Below are positions 9,221 through 19,406 of a stretch of DNA of 64,000 nucleotides, piece by piece (position 1 is the first letter of the stretch; each line of letters opens with the position of its first letter). Both the position numbers and the translations under genes were made by a program. Origin of the DNA: Planctomycetaceae bacterium. Its GTDB lineage: Bacteria > Planctomycetota > UBA1135 > GCA-002686595. Below the pieces are notes generated by a model. That model searched no databases, was not told the origin of the DNA, and saw only the letters and a list, made by a program, of their open reading frames with translations. Where the stretch lies: positions 1 through 64,000 of the forward strand of contig WYBT01000026.1 of NCBI GenBank assembly GCA_011525785.1, given 5' to 3'.

Positions 9221-10063
9221 ATGGACATCCGCCAGAAGCCGCGCCGCCACTCGCTCGCGCGCCGGACGCTCGTGCGCTCGATCGAGCTCGCCTGCAGCGC
9301 CCTGGGCGGCCGCGCGTTCTACCGCTCGCGCTTCCTCGGACCGGGCCGACTGGTCGAGCGCTGCGAGACGCTCCGCGTGGCCGGCTTTCCGCGCGCCGTG
9401 CGCGTCGCGCAGCTCTCCGATCTGCACGCGGGTTCGTTCCTCGGTCCGGGCGATCTGCGGCACGTGCTCGAGCGCGTCGCTGCACACGCGCCGGATCTGA
9501 TCGCGCTCACCGGCGACTTCATCACGCACGATCCAAAGGAGCTGGAGCGCGTGCTCGACGAGCTGGGCTCGTTGCGCGCGCCGCTGGGCGTGTTCGCGGT
9601 GCTGGGCAACCACGACTACCGCGGCCGCCGCGACGCGTGGATCGTCGAGCAACTCGCCTCGCGCGGCGTGCGCACGCTGCGCAACGAAGGCGTGCGGCTC
9701 GAGCTCGGCGCCGGCGCGCTGTGCGTGGTCGGAGTGGAGGACTTGGAGGAGTCCAAGTCGCTCGACTTCGCGGCCGCACGGGCCTGCGTGCGCGCCGGGG
9801 ATTTCGAGCTGGTGCTCAGCCACCACCCTGCGCTCGCGCGCCACGCCGCCCGCGAGCGCTGCATCGCGGTCCTGAGCGGCCACACGCACGGCACGCAGCT
9901 CGACTTGCCGTTCTTGCGCCGCGCCGGACCCGCGCACCCGGGCCTGCGGGTCGAGTTCGGGCCCACGACCTTGATCGTCAGCCGCGGCTTGGGAGCGATC
10001 GGAGTTCCGCTACGCTTTGGAGCTCCGGCGGAAGTGGTGATCGTGAACGTGGAGCCCGACTGA
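9221..10063 (+). CDS. Calcineurin-like metallophosphoesterase (YkuE/YaeI type)
   Basis: A 280-residue enzyme with all the dinuclear metal motifs of the calcineurin-like family in order: QLSDLHAG, LTGDFI, LGNHDYRG, LSHHP and LSGHTHGTQ. The closest group by layout is the YkuE/YaeI phosphodiesterases, often membrane-associated through a basic N-terminus; here residues 1-20 are Arg-rich. The substrate is not predictable. The ATG at 9221 gives a family-sized protein, whereas the frame continues open far upstream in an Arg-rich stretch that overlaps the preceding gene. The NHL protein starts 1 nt after the stop, which indicates an operon. Confidence 0.88.
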   Translation: MDIRQKPRRHSLARRTLVRSIELACSALGGRAFYRSRFLGPGRLVERCETLRVAGFPRAVRVAQLSDLHAGSFLGPGDLRHVLERVAAHAPDLIALTGDFITHDPKELERVLDELGSLRAPLGVFAVLGNHDYRGRRDAWIVEQLASRGVRTLRNEGVRLELGAGALCVVGVEDLEESKSLDFAAARACVRAGDFELVLSHHPALARHAARERCIAVLSGHTHGTQLDLPFLRRAGPAHPGLRVEFGPTTLIVSRGLGAIGVPLRFGAPAEVVIVNVEPD

Positions 10064-10064
10064 C

Positions 10065-10949
10065 GTGCAAGGTTCGCTCGCGCTGCGGGCCGGGGTGCTC
10101 TACGTCGCGCGCCAGGCGCAGGCGTCCTTCGTGCGGCCCTACGACCTCGACGGCCGTCCCCTGGGCGCGGGCTTCGCGTTGCGCGACGAGCACGGCGCGA
10201 GCGTGCGCGCCGGCGGCATCGACGTCGATTCCGACCGCCAAGTGTGGGTCGCCGACCGCGCGCAGGGCTGCGTGCGCGCCTTCAACCTGTTCGGACGCCA
10301 GACGGCGCGCATCGATGGCGAGGCGCCCCAGCGCGACGACTTGCGCGGCAGCCTGCGCGACGTCGCGGACGTGGCGCTGAGCGAGGACGACGAGCAGCGC
10401 ACGCTCGCGGTGGTGTGCTCGGGCTGGCGGCGGCACGCGCTGCAGACCTATCGCGCCGACGGGCGCCCGCTCGCGTCGCTGCGGCCGCTCGGCGATCCGC
10501 TGGCGCGCTTCAACGATGCACAGCGCGTGGCCGTGCGCGGCCGCTACACGTACGTGTGCGAGTACGGCGCCGCGCGCGTGCAGGTGTTCCGCGACCGCGA
10601 GCACCTGTTCGCGTTCCGCCCGGTCGACGGGCGCGGCGCGAACGTGCAGCCGGCCGCGCTCGCTCCGCTCGACGATGGCCGCCTGGTGATCGCCGCCGGC
10701 GCGGAGCCCGCGTGCCTGCTGCTCGTCGACGGGTCCGGCCGACTGGTGCGCGAGCTGGCGCGCACGGGCCGCGAAACTGCGGACATCCGCCATCCGGGCG
10801 ACGTCGCCGCCGAGGACGACGGATGCGGCGGCGCTCGCATCGCACTCATCGACCGCGACGGCGAGCGCGTGCAGGTCTTCAACCTCGAGGGCGTGTGCCA
10901 CGGCCAGCTCGACGAGTTGCCCGGACATGCGGTGGGGGACTTGCAGTGA
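10065..10949 (+). CDS. NHL-repeat-like beta-propeller protein, cytoplasmic
   Basis: A 294-residue protein with recurrent blades ending in patterns such as VWVADRAQGCVRAFN, TYVCEYGAARVQVF and IALIDRDGERVQVF, typical of NHL six-bladed propellers. No signal peptide or membrane segment is present, so it probably works inside the cell as a binding scaffold. The GTG at 10065 lies a single base after the phosphoesterase stop, and the stop overlaps the Ppx/GppA start by 4 bases. This points to translational coupling through the set. A role in polyphosphate or alarmone metabolism could be guessed from its neighbour, but the sequence does not show it. Confidence 0.75.
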   Translation: MQGSLALRAGVLYVARQAQASFVRPYDLDGRPLGAGFALRDEHGASVRAGGIDVDSDRQVWVADRAQGCVRAFNLFGRQTARIDGEAPQRDDLRGSLRDVADVALSEDDEQRTLAVVCSGWRRHALQTYRADGRPLASLRPLGDPLARFNDAQRVAVRGRYTYVCEYGAARVQVFRDREHLFAFRPVDGRGANVQPAALAPLDDGRLVIAAGAEPACLLLVDGSGRLVRELARTGRETADIRHPGDVAAEDDGCGGARIALIDRDGERVQVFNLEGVCHGQLDELPGHAVGDLQ

Positions 10950-11917
10950 GTGCGGCGCACACGCGTGTCGCGGCGCTGGACCTGGGCACGAACACGTTCC
11001 TCGCGCTGGTGGCGGAGTTGGACGAGCACGGCGCGCTGCGCGTGCTCGGCGACACCTTCCACACGCCGCGGCTCGGCGCGGGTCTCGCTCGCACGGGGCG
11101 CATCGACGCGCAGGCCATGGAGCGCGGCGTCGCGGCGCTGCGCGAGTTGAGCGCGTTCGTCGCGCAGCACGCGTGCGCCTCGGATGCGGTGCACGCCGTG
11201 GGCACGGCAGTGTTCCGCCGCGCAGCCAACGCCAGCGAGTTCATCGCGCTGGCCAAGCGCGAATGCGGCGTCGAGATCGAGGTCGTCAGCGGCGAACGCG
11301 AGGCGGAGTTGAGCTACACCGCGGCCGTGAGCGCGCTGCGGGCCGCGGGGCATGACGCGAACGTCACGGCGGCCGACGTGGGCGTGATCGACGTCGGCGG
11401 GGGCAGCACGGAACTGATCTGGGAGGGCGGGCGCCGGCGGGTCTCCGCCGACGTGGGCGCCCTGGTCCTGAGCGAGCGTCACCTCGGACCCGGCGGCGAA
11501 GGCGCGTGGTCGGACGAGGCCTGGGCGAGCGCCCGTGCGGAGGTGCGACAAGCGCTCGAGCGGGCCCTCGGGCCGGCGCGGCCGGCCAGCGGCGCCGCGG
11601 CGCGCTCGATCGTCGTTCTGGGCGGTACGGCGGCCAATTTGGCTTGTCTGGAGCTGGGTTTGGCGCGTTTCGAGCCGCAGCTCAGCGAGGGCCGACCCCT
11701 GACCCGCGCGGGCGCCGCGCACTGGTCCCAAGTGCTGCGCGCACGCACGCTCGCCGAGCGCTGCCAGCTCCCGATCGAACTCTCTCGCGCGGCGATCCTG
11801 CCGGCCGGACTGCTGTGCCTGGAGCTCGCGCTCGAGGCCTTCGGCGCGAACGCAGCGCGGGCCAGCGGCCGCGGTTTGCGCTACGGATTGGCCTGGAATC
11901 TTCTGCGCTCCAATTGA
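10946..11917 (+). CDS. ppx: Ppx/GppA family phosphatase (exopolyphosphatase)
   Basis: A 323-residue actin-like ATPase-fold phosphatase. The phosphate 1 motif is ALDLGTNTFLALV, and it has the VGTAVFRRAAN and SGEREAELSY segments, the phosphate 2 motif VIDVGGGSTELI and a final ILPAG loop. It lacks the C-terminal HD domain of long Ppx enzymes and so resembles the short Ppx/GppA forms that hydrolyse polyphosphate or pppGpp. The start is a GTG that overlaps the stop of the NHL gene in GTGA. A longer open frame upstream is in the wrong register for the NHL protein and is ignored. Confidence 0.9.
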   Translation: MSAAHTRVAALDLGTNTFLALVAELDEHGALRVLGDTFHTPRLGAGLARTGRIDAQAMERGVAALRELSAFVAQHACASDAVHAVGTAVFRRAANASEFIALAKRECGVEIEVVSGEREAELSYTAAVSALRAAGHDANVTAADVGVIDVGGGSTELIWEGGRRRVSADVGALVLSERHLGPGGEGAWSDEAWASARAEVRQALERALGPARPASGAAARSIVVLGGTAANLACLELGLARFEPQLSEGRPLTRAGAAHWSQVLRARTLAERCQLPIELSRAAILPAGLLCLELALEAFGANAARASGRGLRYGLAWNLLRSN

Positions 11918-12064
11918 GCGCGCCCCTGTGCGAGGAGCTCGCTTCAAGCGCCGTAGCCGCGAAAGCGGGCTAGACTTTTGAAGTTAGGGGGGCGCCGAGT
12001 GTGGGGACTCGGCCACAGGTGCGCGCTGGGGCGCAGCGCCTGCTCCCGCGGAGGAAGAGACCAC

Positions 12065-13570
12065 TTGCGGCAATCGATCCTGATCTACGTCCTGGCGGCC
12101 CTGGCCGCGTCCTGGGGAGGCGCGCGCGGCGCAACTGCGTCGCAAGAGCGCACGCCGGTCCCCAGTTCGAGCGGCGCGGCGGCCGTCGCGGCCCAGGATC
12201 CGAGCACGCCCGCACGGGCGTCGACGCCGCAGGCGCGGCCCGTGTCGCTGTTCCACGGTCTCGAGCACGGCGCGCGGCCCTACCGGCTCGACGAGCAGCT
12301 CGACGCGCTCGACCTGGCCCTCGAAGACCAGTCCGGCGGCGCTGCGACGCGCTCCGCGGGACTCATCAACCCCGCGCTCCGTCCGCAGTCGCCGGAGCGC
12401 TACCGCGTCAACTTGGCGACGGGCACCGGCACGCTCGAGCGGGTCTGGGTTCAGGAGGCGGCAGCCAACCATTCGCGCCCGCTGCTCGTGGTGTTCCACC
12501 GCTTCGGTGTGAGCGAGCTCGATGCCATGGTGACCACGCGCTACTTCGAGGAAGCGCGCCGGCGCCAGTGGTACGTGATCGCACCGCGCTCGCTGGGCCA
12601 GTTCCACTTCTCGTCGCTGACCTCGCAGATCCACACCAAGCGCGCCATCGACTGGGCGCTCCAGAACTTCGACATCGACGCGACGCGCATCTACGCGGTC
12701 GGCTTCTCGATGGGCGGCGGAGCGGCGCTCAATTACGCCGCGCGCAATCTGGACGCCACGCAGGCGCGCTTCGCCGCGGTTGCGAGCTTGTCGGGTCTGC
12801 TCGACCACGAGCACGCGTACGCCAACGAAATCGTCGAGACGCGCGATCTGTACGACGACGTCTTCGGCAACGGCGCGCCCGGCTCGGCGAACCCCTGGCT
12901 GATGCTGCGCGCTGGCCTGTTCCGGCTCGACAACTCGCTGCAGATCACGCCCGGAACGGACCTGGCGCGCAACCTCGCGCACACCAACGTCCACCTGTTC
13001 CGTTCGAACGGCGACATTCCCTACATCACGGTGCAGCACGACGTGCTGGCGGCGCACCTCGCCGCGCTGCCCCTCTCGAGCGGGCAGAAGTCCGCCGCGG
13101 TGAGCAGCTACGTCGGGCACTCGTGGGATTCGGTCGACGAGCGCCTGGTCTGCGACTGGCTGCGCCAGTTCCAGCTCGCCACGCCGAGCACGGCGCGCAC
13201 GCTGGCCGATCAGGACGGCGCGTACTACCACTTCGAACTCGAGCAGGACGCGCCGGGCACGTTCTCGCCGTTCACCTGGGCGCTCGACCTGCCGAACAAC
13301 GCCGTGGCGTTGACGGACACGGAAAACGTGGAGCGGATCACGGTCCGAACCACGAGCGCCGGCTTGAGCGCTACGTCGACGCTGCAGGTCACCCTGGCGG
13401 CGGCCGACGGGCTGGCGGACGAGGTGGTGCTCCAGAACTGGCCTCTGCCTCCGCTGGCGGTTTCGCGCGACGGCTCGCCCAGCGCGGCGTGGACCCACGA
13501 TGCGCTCGGCCAGCGCTTGACGCTGCACGAGTTCGATCCGGCGGCGCACGTCTGGCAGATCCAGCCCTGA
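12065..13570 (+). CDS. Secreted alpha/beta hydrolase (polyester/feruloyl esterase-like)
   Basis: A 501-residue exported hydrolase. The signal peptide (ILIYVLAALAASWGGARG) is followed by a Pro/Ala/Ser-rich linker to about residue 60 and an alpha/beta hydrolase domain with GFSMGG (nucleophile Ser215). A C-terminal beta-rich domain follows from about 390. Its YVGHSWDS segment (His) may complete the triad. This resembles PHB-depolymerase/feruloyl-esterase-like lipases, but the substrate is unknown. The start is a TTG at 12065 supported by GGAGGAAG at 12050-12057 and by placement of the signal peptide. An upstream in-frame ATG at 11978 would give an unusual charged leader. Confidence 0.72.
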   Translation: MRQSILIYVLAALAASWGGARGATASQERTPVPSSSGAAAVAAQDPSTPARASTPQARPVSLFHGLEHGARPYRLDEQLDALDLALEDQSGGAATRSAGLINPALRPQSPERYRVNLATGTGTLERVWVQEAAANHSRPLLVVFHRFGVSELDAMVTTRYFEEARRRQWYVIAPRSLGQFHFSSLTSQIHTKRAIDWALQNFDIDATRIYAVGFSMGGGAALNYAARNLDATQARFAAVASLSGLLDHEHAYANEIVETRDLYDDVFGNGAPGSANPWLMLRAGLFRLDNSLQITPGTDLARNLAHTNVHLFRSNGDIPYITVQHDVLAAHLAALPLSSGQKSAAVSSYVGHSWDSVDERLVCDWLRQFQLATPSTARTLADQDGAYYHFELEQDAPGTFSPFTWALDLPNNAVALTDTENVERITVRTTSAGLSATSTLQVTLAAADGLADEVVLQNWPLPPLAVSRDGSPSAAWTHDALGQRLTLHEFDPAAHVWQIQP

Positions 13571-14252
13571 CGTTGTCCGCGGAGCGGGCCCCGAAGTAGC
13601 GGCCGGGCCCGGGCCCGCGAGAGTCGCGGCGGGACGTGTTCTGCCGCGGACCGCATCAGGTGGACTCGAGTCGTTGTCGCTTGAGCGGCAACCGAGCGGT
13701 TCACGCGGAGTCGCCCGAAGCGGCCGTGAGGGCGGGTGCTGCGAGCCCTCGAAGTCGGCGGGCCGCGCGGTTGGTCTCAGGCCACGCGCATCGCGGCCGC
13801 GCGAGCGCTTCTGCGGAAGATTGACGCTCCGCGGTGACGCCGTTCGCCCTCAGCCCGCCCCGTTGTCGCGCGGACTAGTCCTCGGCCATGCGCGCAGGGC
13901 CGCGCATCAGGGCCAGCGTCCAGGCGATGAGCGACGGGCCTGGAAATGAAGGGGGCCAGTGACCCTTGCCGATCACTGGCCCGAGGGAGAGAGGAGACCC
14001 ATCAAGCTTCCCGGGCGATCGCACCGCTCGCAAAAGTGCGAACGCCTCTTGATGGACCTCGCATGTGTGAACGGCGAACCGTCCACGCCCGAAATGTAGT
14101 TGCTCCCCGGAGGGTGCGCAACGTCCCGCGTCGAAAAAAATCCAGCGCCACAGCGCCGGCGATCGGCGGGCGCCGACGCGCTCCGCGCGGCCTTGGTCGA
14201 GCCCCGCACGAGGCGCGGCGTTCCAGCGGAAGCTGCGGCATAATCGCACTCC
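13571..14252. other. 682-bp intergenic region with a 10-bp perfect hairpin
   Basis: No convincing gene is seen on either strand; the short frames are Arg/Pro-rich and lack ribosome binding sites. A strong hairpin is present at 13953-13982, GGGCCAGTGA and TCACTGGCCC around a 10-base loop. It has no T-run, so it is not a classic terminator. Just before the desulfurase-like gene, CATAAT at about 14239-14244 could be a -10 element, although no good -35 is visible. Confidence 0.6.
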
Positions 14253-15419
14253 ATGCACAGCGACGCGGGCGCGGTCTATCTCGACTACAACGGCTCCACC
14301 CCGGTCGATCCGCTGGTCCGCCAGGCGTTTCTCGCGGCCCTCGACGGTGCGGTCGGGAACCCATCCTCCGCGCACGTTTCTGGCCGCGCTGCTCGCGCGG
14401 CGATCGATGAGGCGCGGTCGCGGATCGCGCGCGGGCTCGGCGCCGACAGCAGCGAGATCTGGTTCACCTCCGGCGGCACGGAGTCCAACAACTGGGCCGT
14501 GCTCGAGGGCGCCGGCGGCGCGCCGGAGCGCTCGCACGTCGTGGTGAGCTCGATCGAGCACAAGTCCGTGCTGCAGGCCGCCCGCCGCGTCGCCGAGCGC
14601 GGCGGCTCGGCGAGCTTCGTCGACCCGGGCCGTGACGGCCGCGTGGCGGTGGACGACATCCTGGCCGCGCTGCGTCCGCAGACGCGGCTGGTCGCGCTGA
14701 TGCTCGCCAACAACGAGACCGGGATCGTGCAGCCGGTGGCCGAGTTGAGCGCAGCTTGCCGCGCGCGCGGTGTCGCGCTGCTGTGCGACGCCGTCGCGGC
14801 CCTCGGAAAGCTGCCGGTCGACGTGCGCGAGTTGGGCTGCGACTTCCTGAGCCTCTCGGCGCACAAGCTCTACGCGCCCAAGGGAGTCGGCGTGCTCTAT
14901 GCGCGCGCGGGCGTCGCCCTGCCGCCGTTCGTCGTCGGCTGCGGTCAACAGTGCGGCATGCGCGGCGGCACGGAGAACACGGCGGGCGTCGTCGCGCTGG
15001 GCTGGGCCTTCGAGCGCATGGCCGCCGGCGTGTTCGATCCGCAGCCTGTGCGCGTGCGCTGCGCAGAGCTGTGGGACGGGATTCAGCGCGTGTTCCCCGA
15101 TGCGCGTCTGAACGGCGAGGGTCCGCGCTTGCCCAACACGCTCTCGGTGGCGTTCCCGGGCTACGACGGCCCGGCGTTGCAGGCCGCGCTCTCGGCCCGC
15201 GGCGTGAGCGTTTCCGCTGGCGCGTCCGCCAGCGATGGAGCGCTGTCCCACGTGCTCAGCGCCATGAAGACGCCGCCCGCTCTCGCGCGGGGGACCTTGC
15301 GCTTCTCCCTGGGCGTCGGGACGAGCGCCGCCGACGTGGCGGCCGCCTGTCGCGCGCTCGATTCCGCCCTTCGACAGCTGCGGTCCGTGTCCGCAGCGCC
15401 ACCGTTGCACACCGTATGA
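14253..15419 (+). CDS. NifS/IscS-like PLP enzyme lacking the catalytic cysteine
   Basis: A 388-residue fold-type I aminotransferase-class protein of the cysteine desulfurase family. Conserved: LDYNGSTPVDP start, GGTESNN (74-80), His103, ANNETG, Asp179, PLP lysine Lys205 in SAHK, GMRGGTEN, LPNTLS and LRFSLG (349-354). Altered: the mobile-loop cysteine of the GSACTS motif is absent. The aligned segment reads SAGASASDG (321-329) with Ala326 at the cysteine position, and no cysteine lies between 271 and 365. The Gln that contacts PLP (after DA-x-Q) is Ala182. It therefore cannot form the enzyme persulfide of a desulfurase. It overlaps cysteine dioxygenase by ATGA. Desulfination of cysteine sulfinate to alanine and sulfite is the favoured inference. 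Confidence 0.85.
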   Translation: MHSDAGAVYLDYNGSTPVDPLVRQAFLAALDGAVGNPSSAHVSGRAARAAIDEARSRIARGLGADSSEIWFTSGGTESNNWAVLEGAGGAPERSHVVVSSIEHKSVLQAARRVAERGGSASFVDPGRDGRVAVDDILAALRPQTRLVALMLANNETGIVQPVAELSAACRARGVALLCDAVAALGKLPVDVRELGCDFLSLSAHKLYAPKGVGVLYARAGVALPPFVVGCGQQCGMRGGTENTAGVVALGWAFERMAAGVFDPQPVRVRCAELWDGIQRVFPDARLNGEGPRLPNTLSVAFPGYDGPALQAALSARGVSVSAGASASDGALSHVLSAMKTPPALARGTLRFSLGVGTSAADVAAACRALDSALRQLRSVSAAPPLHTV

Positions 15420-15976
15420 CCCGACAGCCCATCGACGAACTCCTGGCCCAACTCGACCGGTCCCTGGGCGATGACGCGCGCGCGTCGGAAGTGACCGCGG
15501 CGCTCGGGCGCTACGCCGCGAGCGGGGCGCAGGACTGGCGGGCCTTCGCGCACTTCGAAGCCGACTACTACGCGCGCAACCTGGTGCGGCAGAGCGAGCT
15601 GTTCGAGCTGATCGTGCTGTGCTGGGGCGCCGGGCAGCGCAGCCCGATCCACGACCACCACGGACAGCGCTGTTGGATGGCGGTCCTGGACGGCGAGGTG
15701 AGCGAGTCGCTGTTCACCGTGCGCGACGGGCCGCGGGCCGAGCTCTCGCCCGGTGTCGCGCGCAAGTTCTCGCGCGGTTCGGTGGCCTACATCGTCGACG
15801 AGATGGGTTGGCATCGGATCGAGCCGGCCGGCGGTCGCCCGGCGGTGACGATGCACCTCTACTCGCGGCCGATCCGCACCTGCGCGATCTACGACGAGCA
15901 GACGCAGAGCGTGGTGACGCGCACGATGCGCTACCACTCGATCGGCGGCGTCGTGCAGACCGTGTCACGGAGCTGA
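15416..15976 (+). CDS. Cysteine dioxygenase, Cys-Tyr cofactor type
   Basis: A 186-residue cupin that oxidises L-cysteine with O2 to cysteine sulfinate. Iron ligands are His79 and His81 (PIHDHHG) and His133 (GWHRIEP). Arg54 in YYARNLV matches the substrate carboxylate-binding arginine. Cys86 (GQRCWMAVLDG) and Tyr149 (MHLYSRP) correspond to the crosslinked Cys93-Tyr157 pair of mammalian CDO; many bacterial CDOs have Gly at the cysteine site. The ATG overlaps the stop of the NifS-like gene in ATGA, so the two are translationally coupled and probably act in one pathway. No transporter or sulfite-oxidising gene is next to them. Confidence 0.92.
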   Translation: MTRQPIDELLAQLDRSLGDDARASEVTAALGRYAASGAQDWRAFAHFEADYYARNLVRQSELFELIVLCWGAGQRSPIHDHHGQRCWMAVLDGEVSESLFTVRDGPRAELSPGVARKFSRGSVAYIVDEMGWHRIEPAGGRPAVTMHLYSRPIRTCAIYDEQTQSVVTRTMRYHSIGGVVQTVSRS

Positions 15977-16040
15977 CCGGCGCGAGCGCGGCTCGCCGGC
16001 ATGCGAGTGCGTCGCCGATCCTGATTTCGCCTGCGGAGCC

Positions 16041-16064
16041 GCGGGCGACAGAGGTGTCGCCCGC
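16041..16064 (+). terminator. GC-rich hairpin after the cysteine dioxygenase operon
   Basis: A perfect 10-bp stem, GCGGGCGACA and TGTCGCCCGC, closes a GAGG tetraloop 64 nt past the stop of cysteine dioxygenase. No U-tract follows, so it may be a GC-type terminator or an RNA-stabilising 3' end. Confidence 0.5.
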
Positions 16065-16166
16065 GAACGAGGTCAGGCCTCCACGATGTTCGGAGAGCCG
16101 GCGGGTGCTCGCCTCAAGCGCGGCGACGCGCGGCCGCGACCCGCGGAGTCCGCTCGGAAAACAGGC

Positions 16167-16195
16167 GAGGCGCTCCCGGATAGCGGGAGCGCCTC
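16167..16195. terminator. 12-bp perfect hairpin, possible bidirectional terminator
   Basis: GAGGCGCTCCCG and CGGGAGCGCCTC pair without mismatch around a 5-base loop. The plus strand continues GTCTCTCTCC, and the minus strand continues through a TTTT run at 16157-16160. The surrounding region from 15977 to 16707 shows no gene that I can support. Confidence 0.5.
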
Positions 16196-16707
16196 GTCTC
16201 TCTCCACAGCAGTTGGCCCCCTTTGATCTCCCCGTACCAGCCGCGGTGTGGGCGCGGCGGCTTGGCGGGCGGATCGGGAGGGACGCGGGCAGCGCAAGTT
16301 CCGCCACGCGTCTCGTTAGCAAGAACGTCAATCGCGCGCGCTTTGGCGAAGCAACTTGGAAAAATTTCACTTTGGCGCTGAAGTTGGCGTCGCCCAGCTC
16401 ACTTTCGGGGCGCTGAGCAGCGCCGCGCGCGGACTTCTCCGCACCGCAGCGTGCGCTGACGTTGACCGAGGCCGCTCGTCTTGACCGCTCCTTGGGGCAC
16501 GGCTACCGTCTTCGCCTCTCCGATCCGGCCGACCGCTGCACGGGCGCTGTGTCGCCACCTCCGCCGCTGCCGTGGGTTGCGACCCCGGCGTCCGACGAGG
16601 TGCGGGCAGTCGCTGAGCTGTGGTCCTGGGCGGCGCTCGGGGGTGGCCGGGGTTTCGCTCGATCGAGTTCACGCGCTCGATGGAGCCCGGAGCCGGCCCG
16701 GACAATC

Positions 16708-16783
16708 GGCGGTGTAGCTCAGTGGTTAGAGCAGCGGCTTCATAAGCCGCGTGTCGGGGGTTCAAGTCCCTCCACCGCTACCA
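16708..16783 (+). tRNA. tRNA with CAT anticodon (elongator Met likely)
   Basis: A complete cloverleaf can be drawn. The acceptor is GGCGGTG/CACCGCT with a G-U first pair, the D stem GCTC/GAGC and the anticodon stem GCGGC/GCCGC with loop TTCATAA (CAT at 16741-16743). The T stem GGGGG/CCCTC has loop TTCAAGT, and discriminator A and CCA are encoded at 16781-16783. The anticodon stem lacks the three G-C pairs of initiator tRNA, so it is not fMet. Elongator Met is preferred, but a lysidine-modified tRNA-Ile2 has the same anticodon and cannot be excluded. Confidence 0.95.
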
Positions 16784-17112
16784 TCCCGCGCGCGCCTCCG
16801 TCGGGGCTTGGTCGTGCGCGCTTCCGCGGCGAGCTTGTCGCGCGCGCGCGGACGCGGCGACCCACCCCCAGCCAGCCCCAGTCGCTACCATCGCGACGGG
16901 CTCAGGCCGCGCTCGGCCGTGAACCGCTTGCAGCGCTCGCCAGCACCTCTACCGGGCCGGTGAGCAAGCCGCAGGACTTTTTGCTTGCGCCGCGGGCGCG
17001 CGCGCTGGAAAAGATGCGCCCCTGATCCCCCCGGAGGCGGGCCTCAACCGTGCGGCGCGACGACGCGCTGCTCGCCTCCCCGACCGAGCGGTGTGCGAGC
17101 CGCCTCGACAAC
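16784..17112. other. Intergenic region after the tRNA, no feature seen
   Basis: No gene, terminator or regulatory element can be supported between the tRNA and the acidic protein. Short frames are Arg/Pro-rich. A GTG at 17050 in frame with the acidic protein is the only alternative start. Confidence 0.5.
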
Positions 17113-17358
17113 ATGCAGATCTCCGAATTCATCCTGAGCACCGTGGGCGACCTGGAACCTGCCTCCGCCGACGATCTGGCGCCGCAGCTCGTCGATGCTG
17201 CCATGGGCGACTACGACTACGACCTCGAGTTCGATGACGACGACGAGGACGAAGACGACGACGATGAGGACGAGGACGACGAGGACGAGGACGACGAGGA
17301 AGACGACGACGAAGACGACGACCGCGAGCTCTTCGACGAAGAGGAAGAGGAAGAGTAG
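17113..17358 (+). CDS. Small protein with extreme Asp/Glu tail
   Basis: An 81-residue protein. Residues 1-30 are ordinary (MQISEFILSTVGDLEP), and from about 33 onward nearly every residue is Asp or Glu, ending in a run of six Glu. Such tails bind cations or basic proteins, for example as histone or RNA-polymerase-delta-like chaperones; the function here is unknown. GA/GAC-rich codons give the region a base composition unlike its neighbours. The ATG at 17113 is chosen over the GTG at 17050 because the intervening 21 residues look random. A terminator-like hairpin lies downstream at 17496. Confidence 0.6.
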   Translation: MQISEFILSTVGDLEPASADDLAPQLVDAAMGDYDYDLEFDDDDEDEDDDDEDEDDEDEDDEEDDDEDDDRELFDEEEEEE

Positions 17359-17495
17359 GTCGGCTTCAGCAGTGCGGGTCGCTCTGCGCGGCGTCGGATC
17401 GCGCGGCGGCGTCCCGGCTGTGTGCGGACTTGGATCGACCGCTCGCCTCGCGCGCGCGGCCTGAGCTGCGCCGCTGATTTTCGCGACTGGAACTG

Positions 17496-17518
17496 GGGGA
17501 CGCGTTGTGCGCGTCCCC
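17496..17518 (+). terminator. Rho-independent-like terminator after the acidic protein gene
   Basis: A 9-bp perfect stem (GGGGACGCG and CGCGTCCCC) with loop TTGTG is followed by a TTCGCATTT tail. It separates the acidic protein gene from the riboswitch leader of thiC. The remaining sequence from 17359 to 17680 shows no gene. Confidence 0.6.
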
Positions 17519-17680
17519 TTCGCATTTGCGGACCCCTGAGCCGGCGGGAGTCGCGCGAGCGACGGACTCGCCGTGATCGCCCTTGCTTGTCGCGTGAGCC
17601 GCCGAGGCCACTGCAGCGCGGCGCACGATCCGTCCGGCGGGGGCGAAGCGGCGACGCCGAGACTATCCTCGGCGCTCCTG

Positions 17681-19389
<1,709 letters not shown>

Positions 19390-19406
19390 GCTGCGAGCTC
19401 CTGGGC

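Noticed and set aside
14006..14017. Adjacent HindIII and SmaI sites resembling a cloning linker
   Set aside because: The flanks are ordinary genomic sequence and the sites occur by chance in GC-rich DNA.
16708..16783. tRNA as the attachment site of the accessory island
   Set aside because: The island lies 25 kb away and no copy of the tRNA 3' end was seen near 42 or 52 kb; the Nudix 3' end is repeated there instead.
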